This document shows positions 13,101 to 22,137 of a stretch of 45,044 nt of DNA, piece by piece. Below the pieces are notes generated by a model that saw nothing but the letters and a program-made list of their open reading frames with translations, was not told the DNA's origin and did no database searches. The stretch lies in the NCBI GenBank assembly GCA_028708865.1, contig JAQVYA010000007.1:1-45044 (forward strand), read 5' to 3'. The stretch comes from Desulfovibrio sp. GTDB taxonomy: Bacteria; Desulfobacterota; Desulfovibrionia; Desulfovibrionales; Desulfovibrionaceae. The translations under genes and the position numbers were made by a program. Position 1 is the stretch's first letter. The number at the start of each line of letters is the position of its first letter.

Positions 13101-13492
13101 TGTATTTGCAGATTGTTACCGCCAGGCACCGGGGTGAAGATGTACCCAAAGGCATTGGTCTTCATCTCCACGCGCACCCCGCCCTCTCCAGGGCGAACCG
13201 CCTCCACAAGACGTGCCCCTGGGACCTCCCGGGATGAAGCCAAACTCTCTCCCGCGGGCAGGCGAACCAGCAGCGCGCGCGGCGCCACACGGCGGACCGC
13301 ATTGCTCACCGGTGGGGCATCCAGCGCAAAGGTCAAGACGTCTGTATCCGCCCCTGTGCGGAAAGCGACCGTGGCCGCCGCCGCGGAGCCGGTTCCCGCC
13401 AGGAGCCCAAAGGCTACCTGGAGCAATGCGAACCCGATCACCAGCGGATGCGGAAAGAGTCGCACAAGCGGTCGAAATCGTTTTATGTACAC
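10175..13492 (-). CDS. Large tetratricopeptide-repeat protein with N-terminal membrane anchor/signal and Pro/Ala-rich linker
   Basis: ~1100 aa; hydrophobic N-terminus, beta-rich N-terminal module, P/A/E-rich linker, long helical TPR-like C-terminal region. ORF track starts at a TTG (13510); a GTG at 13492 preceded by 'gaagga' is a better start. Confidence 0.8.
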   Translation of the reverse strand: MYIKRFRPLVRLFPHPLVIGFALLQVAFGLLAGTGSAAAATVAFRTGADTDVLTFALDAPPVSNAVRRVAPRALLVRLPAGESLASSREVPGARLVEAVRPGEGGVRVEMKTNAFGYIFTPVPGGNNLQIQFFRDPIGARWTDPATEDIPTTPQPEPVPPPQPPAATTPRPAADQPSAAPPEPAANGPLPIAGSDAVGAPSTPSGPNGLALDAPRSNGNSLFAVPYAVRVPVSGLENQLQIEPSDVGTLDLESGTARYKAVKDMVQPVSPKKVLPAADTETRPTSREQEVPAGAETTSPAPVLAPVVDGFIHRQTAPYVSLQPDAPAPPVSPVPPAAAGTEPPEQKAPVSSLAAEAQQAMQEAQAAYDGQQTGEEVVQETKAPAAPTGQAPEPEVSQQVTAETAAQERPERVTVDDVAVQQSIDAIESENAQAAADAKQRALSPEQAQRVAELQLQLLKAQSHVASGKLAEARDELQSILAAPEITPELRLEAMYSLGGVLMALYRDNPAAHFEEITSLYKEAMNADTRSPNIPQALLNLGLVNLRVGNLPEARAYFELLMSQYPDNENVAAIEYYWGEYHYRQGNWQEAADRFQGFIEQYPEQERLAREAAFRLAESLKNLGLYEQAYQIVDYIDKRWPQVFESNPEFLKLAGDVEFHLDKLDPAKEHYWTYFNINPKADEADIVLARIGDVLLRKDQLRAARTIYERTAEQYPNLDGGLIAKMRLAEEGIYDEPTMLEMVSVFDRPFTLRPKQVYTEIVNEHPDSPLAPLALLKLGMWHFFQKEYPEALAAAQRLLDEYPRSELTGRARELGNRAFALAVPQLLEQKRYQDVVDYWERYPFIAESQGEESNATRIGVARAYAALDQYDKALALVKPFLGEKQVPEYSEMALAVAADVFLEQRAWNRINDLSNLVEENWDITPRARRLLMHANAVALENLGEHRKSARLWAQLGADEDVEPFIRADSLYFMAKEAMKHDDLRRVFVYAQEALSLLLSSDGDPEKIKDCMLMSIHATERSGRYRQALKWALEYDKYLAEDDPEWAAHRYKLAELYRRSGFPEEWRQTMEQLRDERPESLYGRLAATAIETEQIQRQASEYAPIPN

Positions 13493-13540
13493 AACCCGTC
13501 CTTCTTGCAAAACCCGTGCAAGGCCGGACGTGCCACCCGA

Positions 13541-14557
13541 TCAGCCTTCGAGCAGCTTGCGCTTTTTCATCTTCTCAATAAGCGTTGTCCGTTTAATCCC
13601 CAACAGCTCGGCGGCCTGGTTCTTGACGCCGCCCACTTCCTCCAGAGCTTCGAGGATCAGCCGATCCTCGATACTTTCCAGAAAATCCTTCAAAACCAAG
13701 CCCTTTTCTTTCATGTGCTTCAACCTTGGCCAGGCAAATCCCACCGGGGAGGCCACAGGAACCACGGGCCGGACTTCGGGCTCGTCCCCCACTTCCCGGC
13801 GGATTTTTCCGGGAAGATCCTCCGGCTGCACCAACTGGCCATCGCAAAGAATGGACAGCCGTTCCATGAAATTTTCCAGTTCGCGCACGTTGCCCGGCCA
13901 GGAGTAGGCCAGCAGCATGGCCTGGGCCTTTTCCGAAAGGTGCAGTTCCTTGCGGTCTTTATCAGTGCAAAATGCTTTGAGAAAGTGCTGAGCGAGAATC
14001 AAGGTATCCGTGCCGCGCTCCCGCAGGGCCGGCAATTGCATCGGAATAACGTTCAAGCGGTAAAACAGGTCTTCCCGAAACCGCCCCGCAGCCACCTCCT
14101 GCTCCAAGTCCCGATTGGTGGCCGCCACCACCCGCACGTCCACTTTTTTGGCGGAGGTGCCGCCAACACGTTCGATTTCCTTTTCCTGAAGCACGCGCAA
14201 AATCTTTACCTGCAAAGAGAAATCCATCTCCCCGATTTCATCCAGGAAAATCGTACCGCCGTCCGCCAGTTCAAACCGGCCAGGACGCGAACGCACCGCA
14301 TGGGTAAACGCCCCTTTTTCATGGCCGAATAGTTCGGATTCCAAAAGCTCTTTGGGAATAGCCCCGCAGTTGATGGGCACCAAGGGCTGGTCGCGCCGTT
14401 TGCTGTTGCGGTGCAGGGCGCGCACAAGCAATTCCTTGCCCGTACCTGACTCCCCGGTCACCAGTACGGTGGAATCCGTGGGTGCCACCTTGCCCAGCAC
14501 CTGGAACACCTCCTGCAAAGCAGGACTTTCCCCAATGATTCCTTCAATATTGAGCAC
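13541..14557 (-). CDS. Sigma54-interacting AAA+ transcriptional activator, FleQ/FlrA-like, lacking an N-terminal receiver
   Basis: Walker A '[10 protein letters not shown]', '[11 protein letters not shown]', '[21 protein letters not shown]', '[14 protein letters not shown]', C-terminal Fis-type HTH '[23 protein letters not shown]'. Confidence 0.93.
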   Translation of the reverse strand: MLNIEGIIGESPALQEVFQVLGKVAPTDSTVLVTGESGTGKELLVRALHRNSKRRDQPLVPINCGAIPKELLESELFGHEKGAFTHAVRSRPGRFELADGGTIFLDEIGEMDFSLQVKILRVLQEKEIERVGGTSAKKVDVRVVAATNRDLEQEVAAGRFREDLFYRLNVIPMQLPALRERGTDTLILAQHFLKAFCTDKDRKELHLSEKAQAMLLAYSWPGNVRELENFMERLSILCDGQLVQPEDLPGKIRREVGDEPEVRPVVPVASPVGFAWPRLKHMKEKGLVLKDFLESIEDRLILEALEEVGGVKNQAAELLGIKRTTLIEKMKKRKLLEG

Positions 14558-14761
14558 TCAAATCCTCCAAAGGAACACCTGCTCTGCTTTTCCCGCCAGT
14601 GTCGCGCTCGGGCGAGCCACTGGTGAAAAGCCGCTTGAGTTCTATGCTCCCACCTCACTGTCAATAGAATGACACAAAGTCAATCCCTTTGTTCAAAAAA
14701 AGGCAAAAAAAAATCGCCACCATGCAAAGTCGTGCGGATCGGGGGCCGGGCATAATCCTGA

Positions 14762-14798
14762 AAACGCAGACAGCCGCCCCCTCCAAGGAAACGGCTGT
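14762..14798 (-). terminator. Possible terminator downstream of FAD dehydrogenase gene
   Basis: ACAGCCG...CGGCTGT 7-bp inverted repeat (14770-14798); minus-strand downstream 'ctgcgtttt' gives only a short T run. Confidence 0.45.
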
Positions 14799-14832
14799 AA
14801 CGTTCTTTTCAACGGCCTTTTGCGTGGACCAA

Positions 14833-16236
14833 TTACTGAAAGCGTCGAACAATGGCCTTGGCCGGCACCAGGCCGGTTGCAGCAGCGGAGACAATGTTTC
14901 CGGCCACGCCAGGACCGTCACCAGCCACGAACAGCCCCTGCACTCCGGTCTCCAGGTTGGAATCCGTGTCCACCTGAGTAGCGAAGAATTTGATCTCCGG
15001 TGCATAGAGAAGCGTCTCATCATTGGATACGCCCGGCACCACTTCATTGAGTTTTTCCAACCCGTCCACCAGGTTGGTCAAAATGCGTTCGGGCAGGGCC
15101 ATGGCTATATCGCCGCAAACCACGTTGCGCAGTGTCGGTTCAATGGAGCTGTTGCGGATTCGGTTCCAGGTAGAACGGCGGCCGCGTTTAAGATCTCCAA
15201 ACCGTTGCAGGATGGGCTTGCCCCCGCCGATTAAGGTAGCCAGCCGCCCGATGGATTCACCATATGCCTGGTTATCGGTCACAGGATCGTCCAGTACTAC
15301 CTTGGAAAGAAAGGCAAAGTTCGTGTTATCGGACTTGCGGTCCGTGTAGGCATGGCCATTGACGCACACAAAGTCCTGATAGTTTTCCAGTGCTACGAAC
15401 CCGCCCTGATTAGTGCAGAAGGTCCGCGTCTGATCATCGTACTTGGCCGTACGAATAAAGAAGGTAGGGTCATAAATGATGCCGCAAAGGTCTTCCATGA
15501 TCTCCCGGGAGACCTCCACCCGAACGCCCACCTCGATACCCCGCTGGGAAACGCCAAGTCCCAGCTCCTGCGCCACCTTGGCCATCCATTCGGCTCCAAC
15601 CCGGCCCGGGGCCAGGATCACGGCACGGGCCGAGTATTCCCCCCGGCTGGTACGCACTCCGCTCACCCGGCCATCCTGGACCAACACTTCGCGGGCTTCC
15701 TCGGAGGTATGGAACGTCACGCCCTGTTCCCGGATATGTTCGGCCATGCCCGCAATGTGGCCGGGCAGATTGTTGCTGCCCAAATGCTTTTGCTTAATCA
15801 GCAGCAGGTCGATGCCGTGCTTCTTGGACTCCCGGCGAATGGCCCTGGCCGCCTCCATGTCCGTAGGATACACTTCCGCGTCCATGCCAAAACGGTTGAA
15901 GATGGACTCGGTTTCATCAATAAGTGCCTTTGCCTCGGAAACCGGCATGAACTGAGTTAAATCCGTCTTACCCAGCTTATGAATATAGTTGAGCTTGCCA
16001 TCGGAGAACAGACCGGCTCCCCCCACGCCGCACAAAATATTGCAGGGTCGGCACTTGGTGCAGCCGTTATCCCCGGCGATGGGGCATTCCCTCTTGAGGC
16101 TGCGTTTGCCTTTTTCAATTACAAGTACATCCAGGCCTGATTGTTCGCCCAACCAGTAGGAAGCAAAAAGCCCGGCCGGGCCTCCGCCCACGATGATGAC
16201 ATCGAAGTCCGTCTTTGCGGTCGCATTGGGAACCAT
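14833..16236 (-). CDS. FAD-dependent NAD(P)-type dehydrogenase (COG2509-like)
   Basis: 'DVIIVGGGPAGLFASYWLGE' Rossmann motif; 'CPIAGDNGCTKCRPCNILCGVGGAGLFSDGKLN'; C-terminal 'GLFVAGDGPGVAGNIVSAAATGLVPAKAIV'. Start set at ATG 16236 rather than the longer ORF. Confidence 0.9.
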   Translation of the reverse strand: MVPNATAKTDFDVIIVGGGPAGLFASYWLGEQSGLDVLVIEKGKRSLKRECPIAGDNGCTKCRPCNILCGVGGAGLFSDGKLNYIHKLGKTDLTQFMPVSEAKALIDETESIFNRFGMDAEVYPTDMEAARAIRRESKKHGIDLLLIKQKHLGSNNLPGHIAGMAEHIREQGVTFHTSEEAREVLVQDGRVSGVRTSRGEYSARAVILAPGRVGAEWMAKVAQELGLGVSQRGIEVGVRVEVSREIMEDLCGIIYDPTFFIRTAKYDDQTRTFCTNQGGFVALENYQDFVCVNGHAYTDRKSDNTNFAFLSKVVLDDPVTDNQAYGESIGRLATLIGGGKPILQRFGDLKRGRRSTWNRIRNSSIEPTLRNVVCGDIAMALPERILTNLVDGLEKLNEVVPGVSNDETLLYAPEIKFFATQVDTDSNLETGVQGLFVAGDGPGVAGNIVSAAATGLVPAKAIVRRFQ

Positions 16237-16454
16237 AGCACTCTCCTGACGTGAAAAAACCCCGTGACCAACGGCCCGGAGCCTTGAGTTTACATTTGCC
16301 CGCAAGAGGGCTTAATAGCGTTTATCAGATTTCCGGGGCAAACGGAATCCCCTTTGCGTTGCCCCAAAAGACCAGCCGATATCCCTACGCGGCAAGCCGA
16401 CCAGATCATCATAATTTTTGAAGGAGAGGGAAAAGGGAAAAAGGGGAAAAGGAT

Positions 16455-16826
16455 TCAGGCTTTGAGATTCACAACCAATCCCGTGACCTGGTCCCAGGCC
16501 CGGATCTGAGCGGCATTGGCTGCAAAAGCGTTCTGCGTGCGGATTAAATCCACAACCTCCCGCCCCACGTCCACGCCGGACCTGGGCCGCGCCACAGAGG
16601 AAGCCGCCGGATCGCCCCCTGCCGGTTCGAGATGGTCCGGACGATCCGCCGCTGGACGGGAATCCAGAGTAATGGGTGCAACGCGCACCCCCTCCCCGCC
16701 TTCACCATCTTCCAAATGCACCCTACGGGCCCGATAGCCGGGAGTATCAACATTGGCGAGATTGGCGGAGGTGACCTCGGCCGCCCGACTCAAGGCGGAA
16801 AGAGCCTGGATGGATTCCCGAGCCAT
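16455..16826 (-). CDS. Flagellar basal-body rod protein FlgC-like (stand-alone)
   Basis: 'ALSRAAEVTSANLANVDTPGYRARRVHLED' rod-protein N-terminal signature; C-terminal 'VDVGREVVDLIRTQNAFAANAAQIRAWDQVTGLVVNLKA'. Confidence 0.82.
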   Translation of the reverse strand: MARESIQALSALSRAAEVTSANLANVDTPGYRARRVHLEDGEGGEGVRVAPITLDSRPAADRPDHLEPAGGDPAASSVARPRSGVDVGREVVDLIRTQNAFAANAAQIRAWDQVTGLVVNLKA

Positions 16827-16921
16827 TGCTGCCTCCTGTTAACACCAAGGATAGACACTTCCAAAGCGCGGGTCCAGGTCGGCTGGCGTCTTCATGGAGA
16901 AAGGGAGCTGTAGTGCGGCGT

Positions 16922-17746
16922 TCAGGACGTCAGATCGCGCTCAATCACGGCGTAGGCACTGTGGTTATGAATGGATTCCTGACTTTCCACGGAGGCCCGG
17001 AACCATGTCACCTGGGGGTGTTCGGATAATCCGCGCGCCACGGCACGCACCACGTCTTCTACAAAAGCGGGATTGGCAAAGGCGCTCTCGGTCACGTATT
17101 TTTCATCTGCTCGCTTAAGCAGTGCATACACGGGAGAAGAGCCCGCGCCCTCGCAGATTTCAATGAGGTCCTCAAGCCAAAGCAGGCCCGTAAACCGCGC
17201 CAGTACGCGCACAATGGCCCGCTGACTGTGGGCCCCCTGCTCGCTGATGGCCAGCGAACAAGGGCAAACCGTCATGACCGGCACCTCCACTCCAAGGGTG
17301 AAGACCAATTCATCGTCTTCATACTCTCCCACCAGGGAGCAGTCGTACCCCATCATGCTCTTGCCACCGCTGGCCGGAGCACTGCGGCGCAGAAAAAAGG
17401 GAAAACGCAACTCCGCATAGGCACGCCGCGCATCCAGCCGCTGCGTGATGTTGGCCAAAAGTCGCTTGAACGATCCATAATCCAACTCCTCGGACCAACC
17501 TTCAAGCGCTTCCACAAAACGGCTCATGTGGGTTCCCTTGAAATGAGCCGGCAAATCCACGGACAGATCCACCTGAGCCACAGTGTGCTGGGAGCCCTGT
17601 ACGCGGTCGCGCACCAAAAGCGGCAGCCGCAGATCCTTGACCCCTACGCGGTCGATGGGCATGGCAATGGAAGCCTTGCCATTTTGCACATCCTCCATGC
17701 GGACGGTGGCAGTGGTGGGACGGGTTGCGATTTTCTTGTTGTTCAT
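16922..17746 (-). CDS. folE2: GTP cyclohydrolase FolE2 (type IB)
   Basis: '[18 protein letters not shown]', '[19 protein letters not shown]', '[24 protein letters not shown]' typical of GCYH-IB. Confidence 0.94.
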   Translation of the reverse strand: MNNKKIATRPTTATVRMEDVQNGKASIAMPIDRVGVKDLRLPLLVRDRVQGSQHTVAQVDLSVDLPAHFKGTHMSRFVEALEGWSEELDYGSFKRLLANITQRLDARRAYAELRFPFFLRRSAPASGGKSMMGYDCSLVGEYEDDELVFTLGVEVPVMTVCPCSLAISEQGAHSQRAIVRVLARFTGLLWLEDLIEICEGAGSSPVYALLKRADEKYVTESAFANPAFVEDVVRAVARGLSEHPQVTWFRASVESQESIHNHSAYAVIERDLTS

Positions 17747-17774
17747 GCTTTCGATTACGATTCCCGGTTACGGG

Positions 17775-18194
17775 TCAAAACAGGTCTTTCCCCGTTGTGG
17801 TGAGATTCAATTGGCCGTGCTTGACTCCCTTGGTGGAGATCAGCCGCTGGCCAAGGTGCTTGATCACTTCGGCCTCGCCGCGCAGGACCAGCACTTCCAG
17901 ACAGTTATAATGATCCAGATGGCAATGCAGGGAGGAGAGCACCGCTTCATGGGCCTCGTGTTGAATTTCCGTCAACCGCTGGGCCAAGCCGCTCTGGTGG
18001 TGATCATACACCATGGTCAGGGTTCCAGCCACCTCACCCTCGGTCTCCTCCCATTCCCTTTGTACCAGGGTGTTGCGGATCAAATCGCGAATGGCCTCGG
18101 AACGGGTCTGGTAGCTTTTTTCCCGACAAAGGGAATCAAATTTCTCCAGCAGGTCGGAATCCAAGGATACGCCGAAACGGATGGTCTTGCCCAT
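17775..18194 (-). CDS. nikR: Nickel-responsive transcriptional regulator NikR
   Basis: Ribbon-helix-helix '[40 protein letters not shown]' plus ACT-like C-terminal metal motif '[20 protein letters not shown]'; ATG 18194 with 'aaggaga' SD. Confidence 0.93.
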   Translation of the reverse strand: MGKTIRFGVSLDSDLLEKFDSLCREKSYQTRSEAIRDLIRNTLVQREWEETEGEVAGTLTMVYDHHQSGLAQRLTEIQHEAHEAVLSSLHCHLDHYNCLEVLVLRGEAEVIKHLGQRLISTKGVKHGQLNLTTTGKDLF

Positions 18195-18270
18195 GGTTCT
18201 GTCTCCTTTGCACACGGTTGCCAATACCCGGCAGCAGGTCCCGGGCGGGACTACTCCCCCTCCACAAATG

Positions 18271-19014
18271 TCACGAGGTCCGCATCACTCGCCAAAGCCG
18301 TACGGTCTGGTTCTGCCCGCCCTGGGCCACCTTGTCCCGCAGGACAATATCGCACTGCCAGCCCCGACGGGCCAGCCGGTCCCAGACGGGTCGGGACACG
18401 GTGCGCTCTGGCTCGCCGAGCCAAATTTCGCCGCCAGGAGCAAGGCAGCGGGAAAAGAGCGCTTCCAACGGATCAAAAAATCGCTTTTCATAAAGGACGT
18501 CGCCGCCCCAGATATATTCAAAGGACGCATCGGCCAGGGCCGAGGCTCGCCAGTCCATGACGGTCCAAAGCGGCTGGGGTACGTGGTTCAGCGCGGCATT
18601 GACGCGGGCAAAGGCCAGGGCCTGGGGCTCGTAGTCAAAAGCGACGACGCGGGCTCCCAACCAAGAACCCACCAGTGCGGCAATACCCAGACCGCACCCC
18701 ACGTCCAGACACGCGGCCCCGGCGATTCGGGCCCGTTCCTCGTGCAGCTTGCGACAAACCAGAAGGCTGGCGGGCCAGACCTCCACCCAGTATGGAAGGC
18801 GTTCATCCCGGCCAAAATCCTCCTGCCCCATGGCCTCCCACAAGGATTCCATGTCACCGGTACGCTCCAGCGTCCAGTCGCGTCCGGCAGCAGAAACCTT
18901 GAGCCTTTTCACGTTTTGGGCTACAGCACAAGGCCGGATGGACGCGGTCTCTCGTCGCTGCCCATTCCCCTGTCCCTGCCCCGTCCGCAGGCAATTCTCC
19001 TTCTGGTCGCGCAC
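18271..19014 (-). CDS. Class I SAM-dependent methyltransferase (METTL21/23-like); start uncertain
   Basis: '[42 protein letters not shown]'; '[17 protein letters not shown]'. ORF-track start is a GTG. Confidence 0.8.
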   Translation of the reverse strand: MRDQKENCLRTGQGQGNGQRRETASIRPCAVAQNVKRLKVSAAGRDWTLERTGDMESLWEAMGQEDFGRDERLPYWVEVWPASLLVCRKLHEERARIAGAACLDVGCGLGIAALVGSWLGARVVAFDYEPQALAFARVNAALNHVPQPLWTVMDWRASALADASFEYIWGGDVLYEKRFFDPLEALFSRCLAPGGEIWLGEPERTVSRPVWDRLARRGWQCDIVLRDKVAQGGQNQTVRLWRVMRTS

Positions 19015-19105
19015 GGTTTGGTTCTAGCTTCTTGTGGTAACATTGGCAAGCCGAACCCCGCATCAAACCAGCTATTGAACATCGCTTTCGTGACACTATT
19101 CTCCC

Positions 19106-19129
19106 ATAAAAAAAACCGCATATGCGGTT
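19106..19129 (-). terminator. Intrinsic terminator downstream of the liv operon
   Basis: Perfect palindrome AACCGCATATGCGGTT (19114-19129) followed on the minus strand by a run of T (A-run 19108-19115 on plus). Confidence 0.8.
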
Positions 19130-19218
19130 CATAAACTAGGGGCACCAATGGCGCGCCGGTTCGCCGCCGGGCCGGCGCAGGCAATACGGCCAACGCGCCA
19201 GCCCGATTCCCGTCAAGC

Positions 19219-19941
19219 TCATTCGCCGAGGTAGGCTTTGCGTATGTCCGGATTATCCAACAAGGAAGCCGCATCATCCGCCATGACCACCTTGCCCGTT
19301 TCCAGCACATAGCCCCTGTTGGAGGCCTGAAGCGCCAGGTTGGCGTTTTGCTCCACCAGTAAGATGGTGACGCCCTGCTCCTGATTGATTGTCTGCACAA
19401 TATCAAAAATCTGTTTGACAATAATAGGTGCCAGCCCCAGGGATGGCTCATCCAGAAGCAACACCTTGGGGCGACTCATGAGCGCGCGGCCAATGGCCAG
19501 CATCTGCTGCTCTCCGCCCGAAAGCGTTCCCCCGGCCTGGCTGCGGCGCTCGCGAAGCCGTGGAAAATACTCATAGACCATTTCCATGTCCGCACGAATG
19601 CGCCGTTTGCGGCGACGAAAAAATGCCCCCATGTCCAAGTTCTCCGCCACGCTGAGCCGGGGGAAAATCCGCCGCCCTTCCGGGACCTGACAAAGCCCCA
19701 TGCGCGGCAGCTTGTCCGCATTGACGCGGGTGATGTCCTGTCCGGCATAGTGGACCGCGCCTTCGCTGGCACGAACAATGCCGCAAATGGTCATCAGCGT
19801 GGTGGACTTGCCCGCTCCGTTGGCACCAATGATGGAAACGACCTCCCCTTCCCGCACGGAAAGGGAAATCCCCTTGAGCGCCTGAATCCTTCCATAGTGT
19901 GCGGCCACGTTCTTGAGTTCGAGAATGGTGTCCCCGGCCAT
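19219..19941 (-). CDS. livF: Branched-chain amino acid ABC transporter ATP-binding protein LivF
   Basis: Walker A 'IGANGAGKSTTLMTICG', 'LSGGEQQMLAIGRALMSRPKVLLLDEPSLGLAPIIV'. Confidence 0.94.
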   Translation of the reverse strand: MAGDTILELKNVAAHYGRIQALKGISLSVREGEVVSIIGANGAGKSTTLMTICGIVRASEGAVHYAGQDITRVNADKLPRMGLCQVPEGRRIFPRLSVAENLDMGAFFRRRKRRIRADMEMVYEYFPRLRERRSQAGGTLSGGEQQMLAIGRALMSRPKVLLLDEPSLGLAPIIVKQIFDIVQTINQEQGVTILLVEQNANLALQASNRGYVLETGKVVMADDAASLLDNPDIRKAYLGE

Positions 19942-19943
19942 GC

Positions 19944-21170
19944 CTATTCTTCCTCCTCTCCGCGTTTGCCCATGCGCTTGGCCGGAATCAGGCCCGCAGG
20001 TCGGACCAGCATCATGAATGTCATGGCGCCACCGAAAGCGAGCATGCGGTACATCTGAAACTCACGAAAAACCTCGGGAAGCGCAATGATGGCGAATGCC
20101 CCGAGAATGATGCCGGGTATGGATCCCATGCCGCCGAGTACCACGATGGAAAGCACTAGGGCCGATTCCAAAAAAGTAAAGCTCTCAGGCGCCACAAATC
20201 CCATGCGTGCCGCAAAAAAAGCTCCAGCCAGCCCCCCGAAAACCGCGCCCATGGCATAGGCCATGAGTTTGAAGGCAAAGGTGTTCACCCCCATAAGCTC
20301 GGCCGCGGTCTCATCCTCGCGAATGGCTTCCCAGGCCCGACCGATACGGGAAAAATTCAGCCGGTTCACCGCAATGATGGTAATAATGGCAAGGAAAAAG
20401 GCGACATAATACAAGTCCCCCAAACTGCGCAGGGCCACCTCTTCGATGCGAAACCCGCCCTCGAACATGGGCAGGGGCACGGTCAGGGGCTTGGCCATGA
20501 CCCCGTTGGGCCCGTTGGTCAGACTCATCCAGTTGTTCAGAATGATGCGTACGATCTCACCGAACCCTAGAGTTACAATGGCAAGATAGTCACCACGCAT
20601 ACGCAGCGTGGGATAGCCGATGATGCACCCGGCGATCATGGCCAGGAAAGCGGCCACGGGCAGCGCCAGCCAGAAGGATATTCCGTAATGCAGGGACAGG
20701 AGTGCATAGGTATAGGCTCCCACCCCGTAGAAGGCGATGAACCCCAGGTCCAGCAGACCGCAAAGGCCGATGACGATATTCAACCCCAAGCCCAGACAGA
20801 CGTAGACGAGCACCTGGATAAGGATGTCGTGAACGCGCCGATCCGTGAATTGGGGAATGGCAAAAAATACCGCCGCGATCAGCACGAACCAAACCCAGGC
20901 CGGAATCAGGCTGAGCCGCGCCCCCAGGGCCTGACGGCCTGTCTCCAGCATCCGGGCTGGTGCACCCAGCCAGCCCGCCTGCCGGATTTGGTACAGCACG
21001 AAAACAATGCTTCCGGCCACGGCAATGGGCATCCAGGCGGCAAAGCTGCGCCAGAAGCCGAGCGTGCCGTCCGGGTTGATGTCCAGCAGCGGCCACAGCA
21101 GGGCGAACAGCCAGACCAGGGCCACCATAAAGTACAAAAGCTGTTTTCTAAACCCGTGTGTCATCAACAT
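19944..21170 (-). CDS. livM: Branched-chain amino acid ABC transporter permease LivM
   Basis: 'LNIVIGLCGLLDLGFIAFYGVGAYTYALLS', 'GDYLAIVTLGFGEIVRI', 'LVLSIVVLGGMGSIPGIILGA'; start (21170 or ATG 21164) overlaps the livH stop. Confidence 0.94.
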   Translation of the reverse strand: MLMTHGFRKQLLYFMVALVWLFALLWPLLDINPDGTLGFWRSFAAWMPIAVAGSIVFVLYQIRQAGWLGAPARMLETGRQALGARLSLIPAWVWFVLIAAVFFAIPQFTDRRVHDILIQVLVYVCLGLGLNIVIGLCGLLDLGFIAFYGVGAYTYALLSLHYGISFWLALPVAAFLAMIAGCIIGYPTLRMRGDYLAIVTLGFGEIVRIILNNWMSLTNGPNGVMAKPLTVPLPMFEGGFRIEEVALRSLGDLYYVAFFLAIITIIAVNRLNFSRIGRAWEAIREDETAAELMGVNTFAFKLMAYAMGAVFGGLAGAFFAARMGFVAPESFTFLESALVLSIVVLGGMGSIPGIILGAFAIIALPEVFREFQMYRMLAFGGAMTFMMLVRPAGLIPAKRMGKRGEEEE

Positions 21171-22077
21171 TCTCTCCCATAATGCCGGTGGGTCGGAAGT
21201 AGAGGACTGCGATAAGAATAATGAAGGCGCAGACGTCCTTGTATTCGCCGCCGTACGGGATATAGGCTGCGGCCATGATCTCCACCATGCCGATGATGAA
21301 CCCGCCGATCATGGCGCCGGTGATGTTGCCGATGCCGCCCAGAACGGCCGCGGCAAAGGCCTTGATGCCCGGCACAAAGCCCATTTCGAAACGTACCGAG
21401 CCGTAATAGAAGCCCACCATGATGCCCGCGGCCGCGGCAAGCCCGGCACCAATGGCAAAGGTCAGGCTGATGACCCGGTTGGAGTTGATGCCCACCAGGG
21501 CGGACATGACTTTGTCCTGAGCCGTGGCCCGCATGGCCCGACCAACACGCGTCTTGAAGACCAGGAAATTCAGGGCCACGAGCAACCCGGCCGTCAGCGC
21601 CAGGATGAGAAGCTGCATGTAGTTGACGATGACGCCGCCGATTTCAAACGGAGCTCCAAAAATTCCGCCCGGATAGGCCTTGTCATACACACCCTGGGTC
21701 AACATCAAGGCGTTCTGCAAAAAGATGGACATGCCCAGGGCCGAAAGCAGCACGGAAAGCCGCGAGGAGTGGCGCAGGGGTTTATAAGCTACCTTTTCCA
21801 CGGCCATGGCCAGCATGGCGCAATACAGCATGGAAAGCACCAGGGAAAAGCCGATGCACAGCCAGGGATGCGTGTCCATGTATCCGGCTCCGGCCATGTA
21901 GCTGAGCAGGATCACTCCCATGTATCCGCCCGCGGCGAAAAACTCGCCATGCGCGAAGTTGATGAGCTGAATGATGCCGTACACCATGGTGTATCCCAGA
22001 GCGATGAGGGCATAGAGCCCGCCGAGGGTCAGCCCGTTGAGCATCTGCTGGGCAAAGAAAGTGAATGCGTTATCCAT
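21148..22077 (-). CDS. livH: Branched-chain amino acid ABC transporter permease LivH
   Basis: 'QQMLNGLTLGGLYALIALGYTMVYGIIQLINFAHGEFFAAGGY'. Confidence 0.95.
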   Translation of the reverse strand: MDNAFTFFAQQMLNGLTLGGLYALIALGYTMVYGIIQLINFAHGEFFAAGGYMGVILLSYMAGAGYMDTHPWLCIGFSLVLSMLYCAMLAMAVEKVAYKPLRHSSRLSVLLSALGMSIFLQNALMLTQGVYDKAYPGGIFGAPFEIGGVIVNYMQLLILALTAGLLVALNFLVFKTRVGRAMRATAQDKVMSALVGINSNRVISLTFAIGAGLAAAAGIMVGFYYGSVRFEMGFVPGIKAFAAAVLGGIGNITGAMIGGFIIGMVEIMAAAYIPYGGEYKDVCAFIILIAVLYFRPTGIMGENVDDTRV

Positions 22078-22091
22078 AAGAACTCGCAGAT

Positions 22092-22113
22092 CAGGGGGCC
22101 CGAAGGCCCCCTG
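22092..22113 (-). other. GC-rich hairpin with UUCG tetraloop between the liv solute-binding-protein gene and livH
   Basis: Minus strand CAGGGGGCC-TTCG-GGCCCCCTG; no following T-run. Confidence 0.8.
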
Positions 22114-22137
22114 CGGGTCGTGGTTGTCAGCTTTGGA

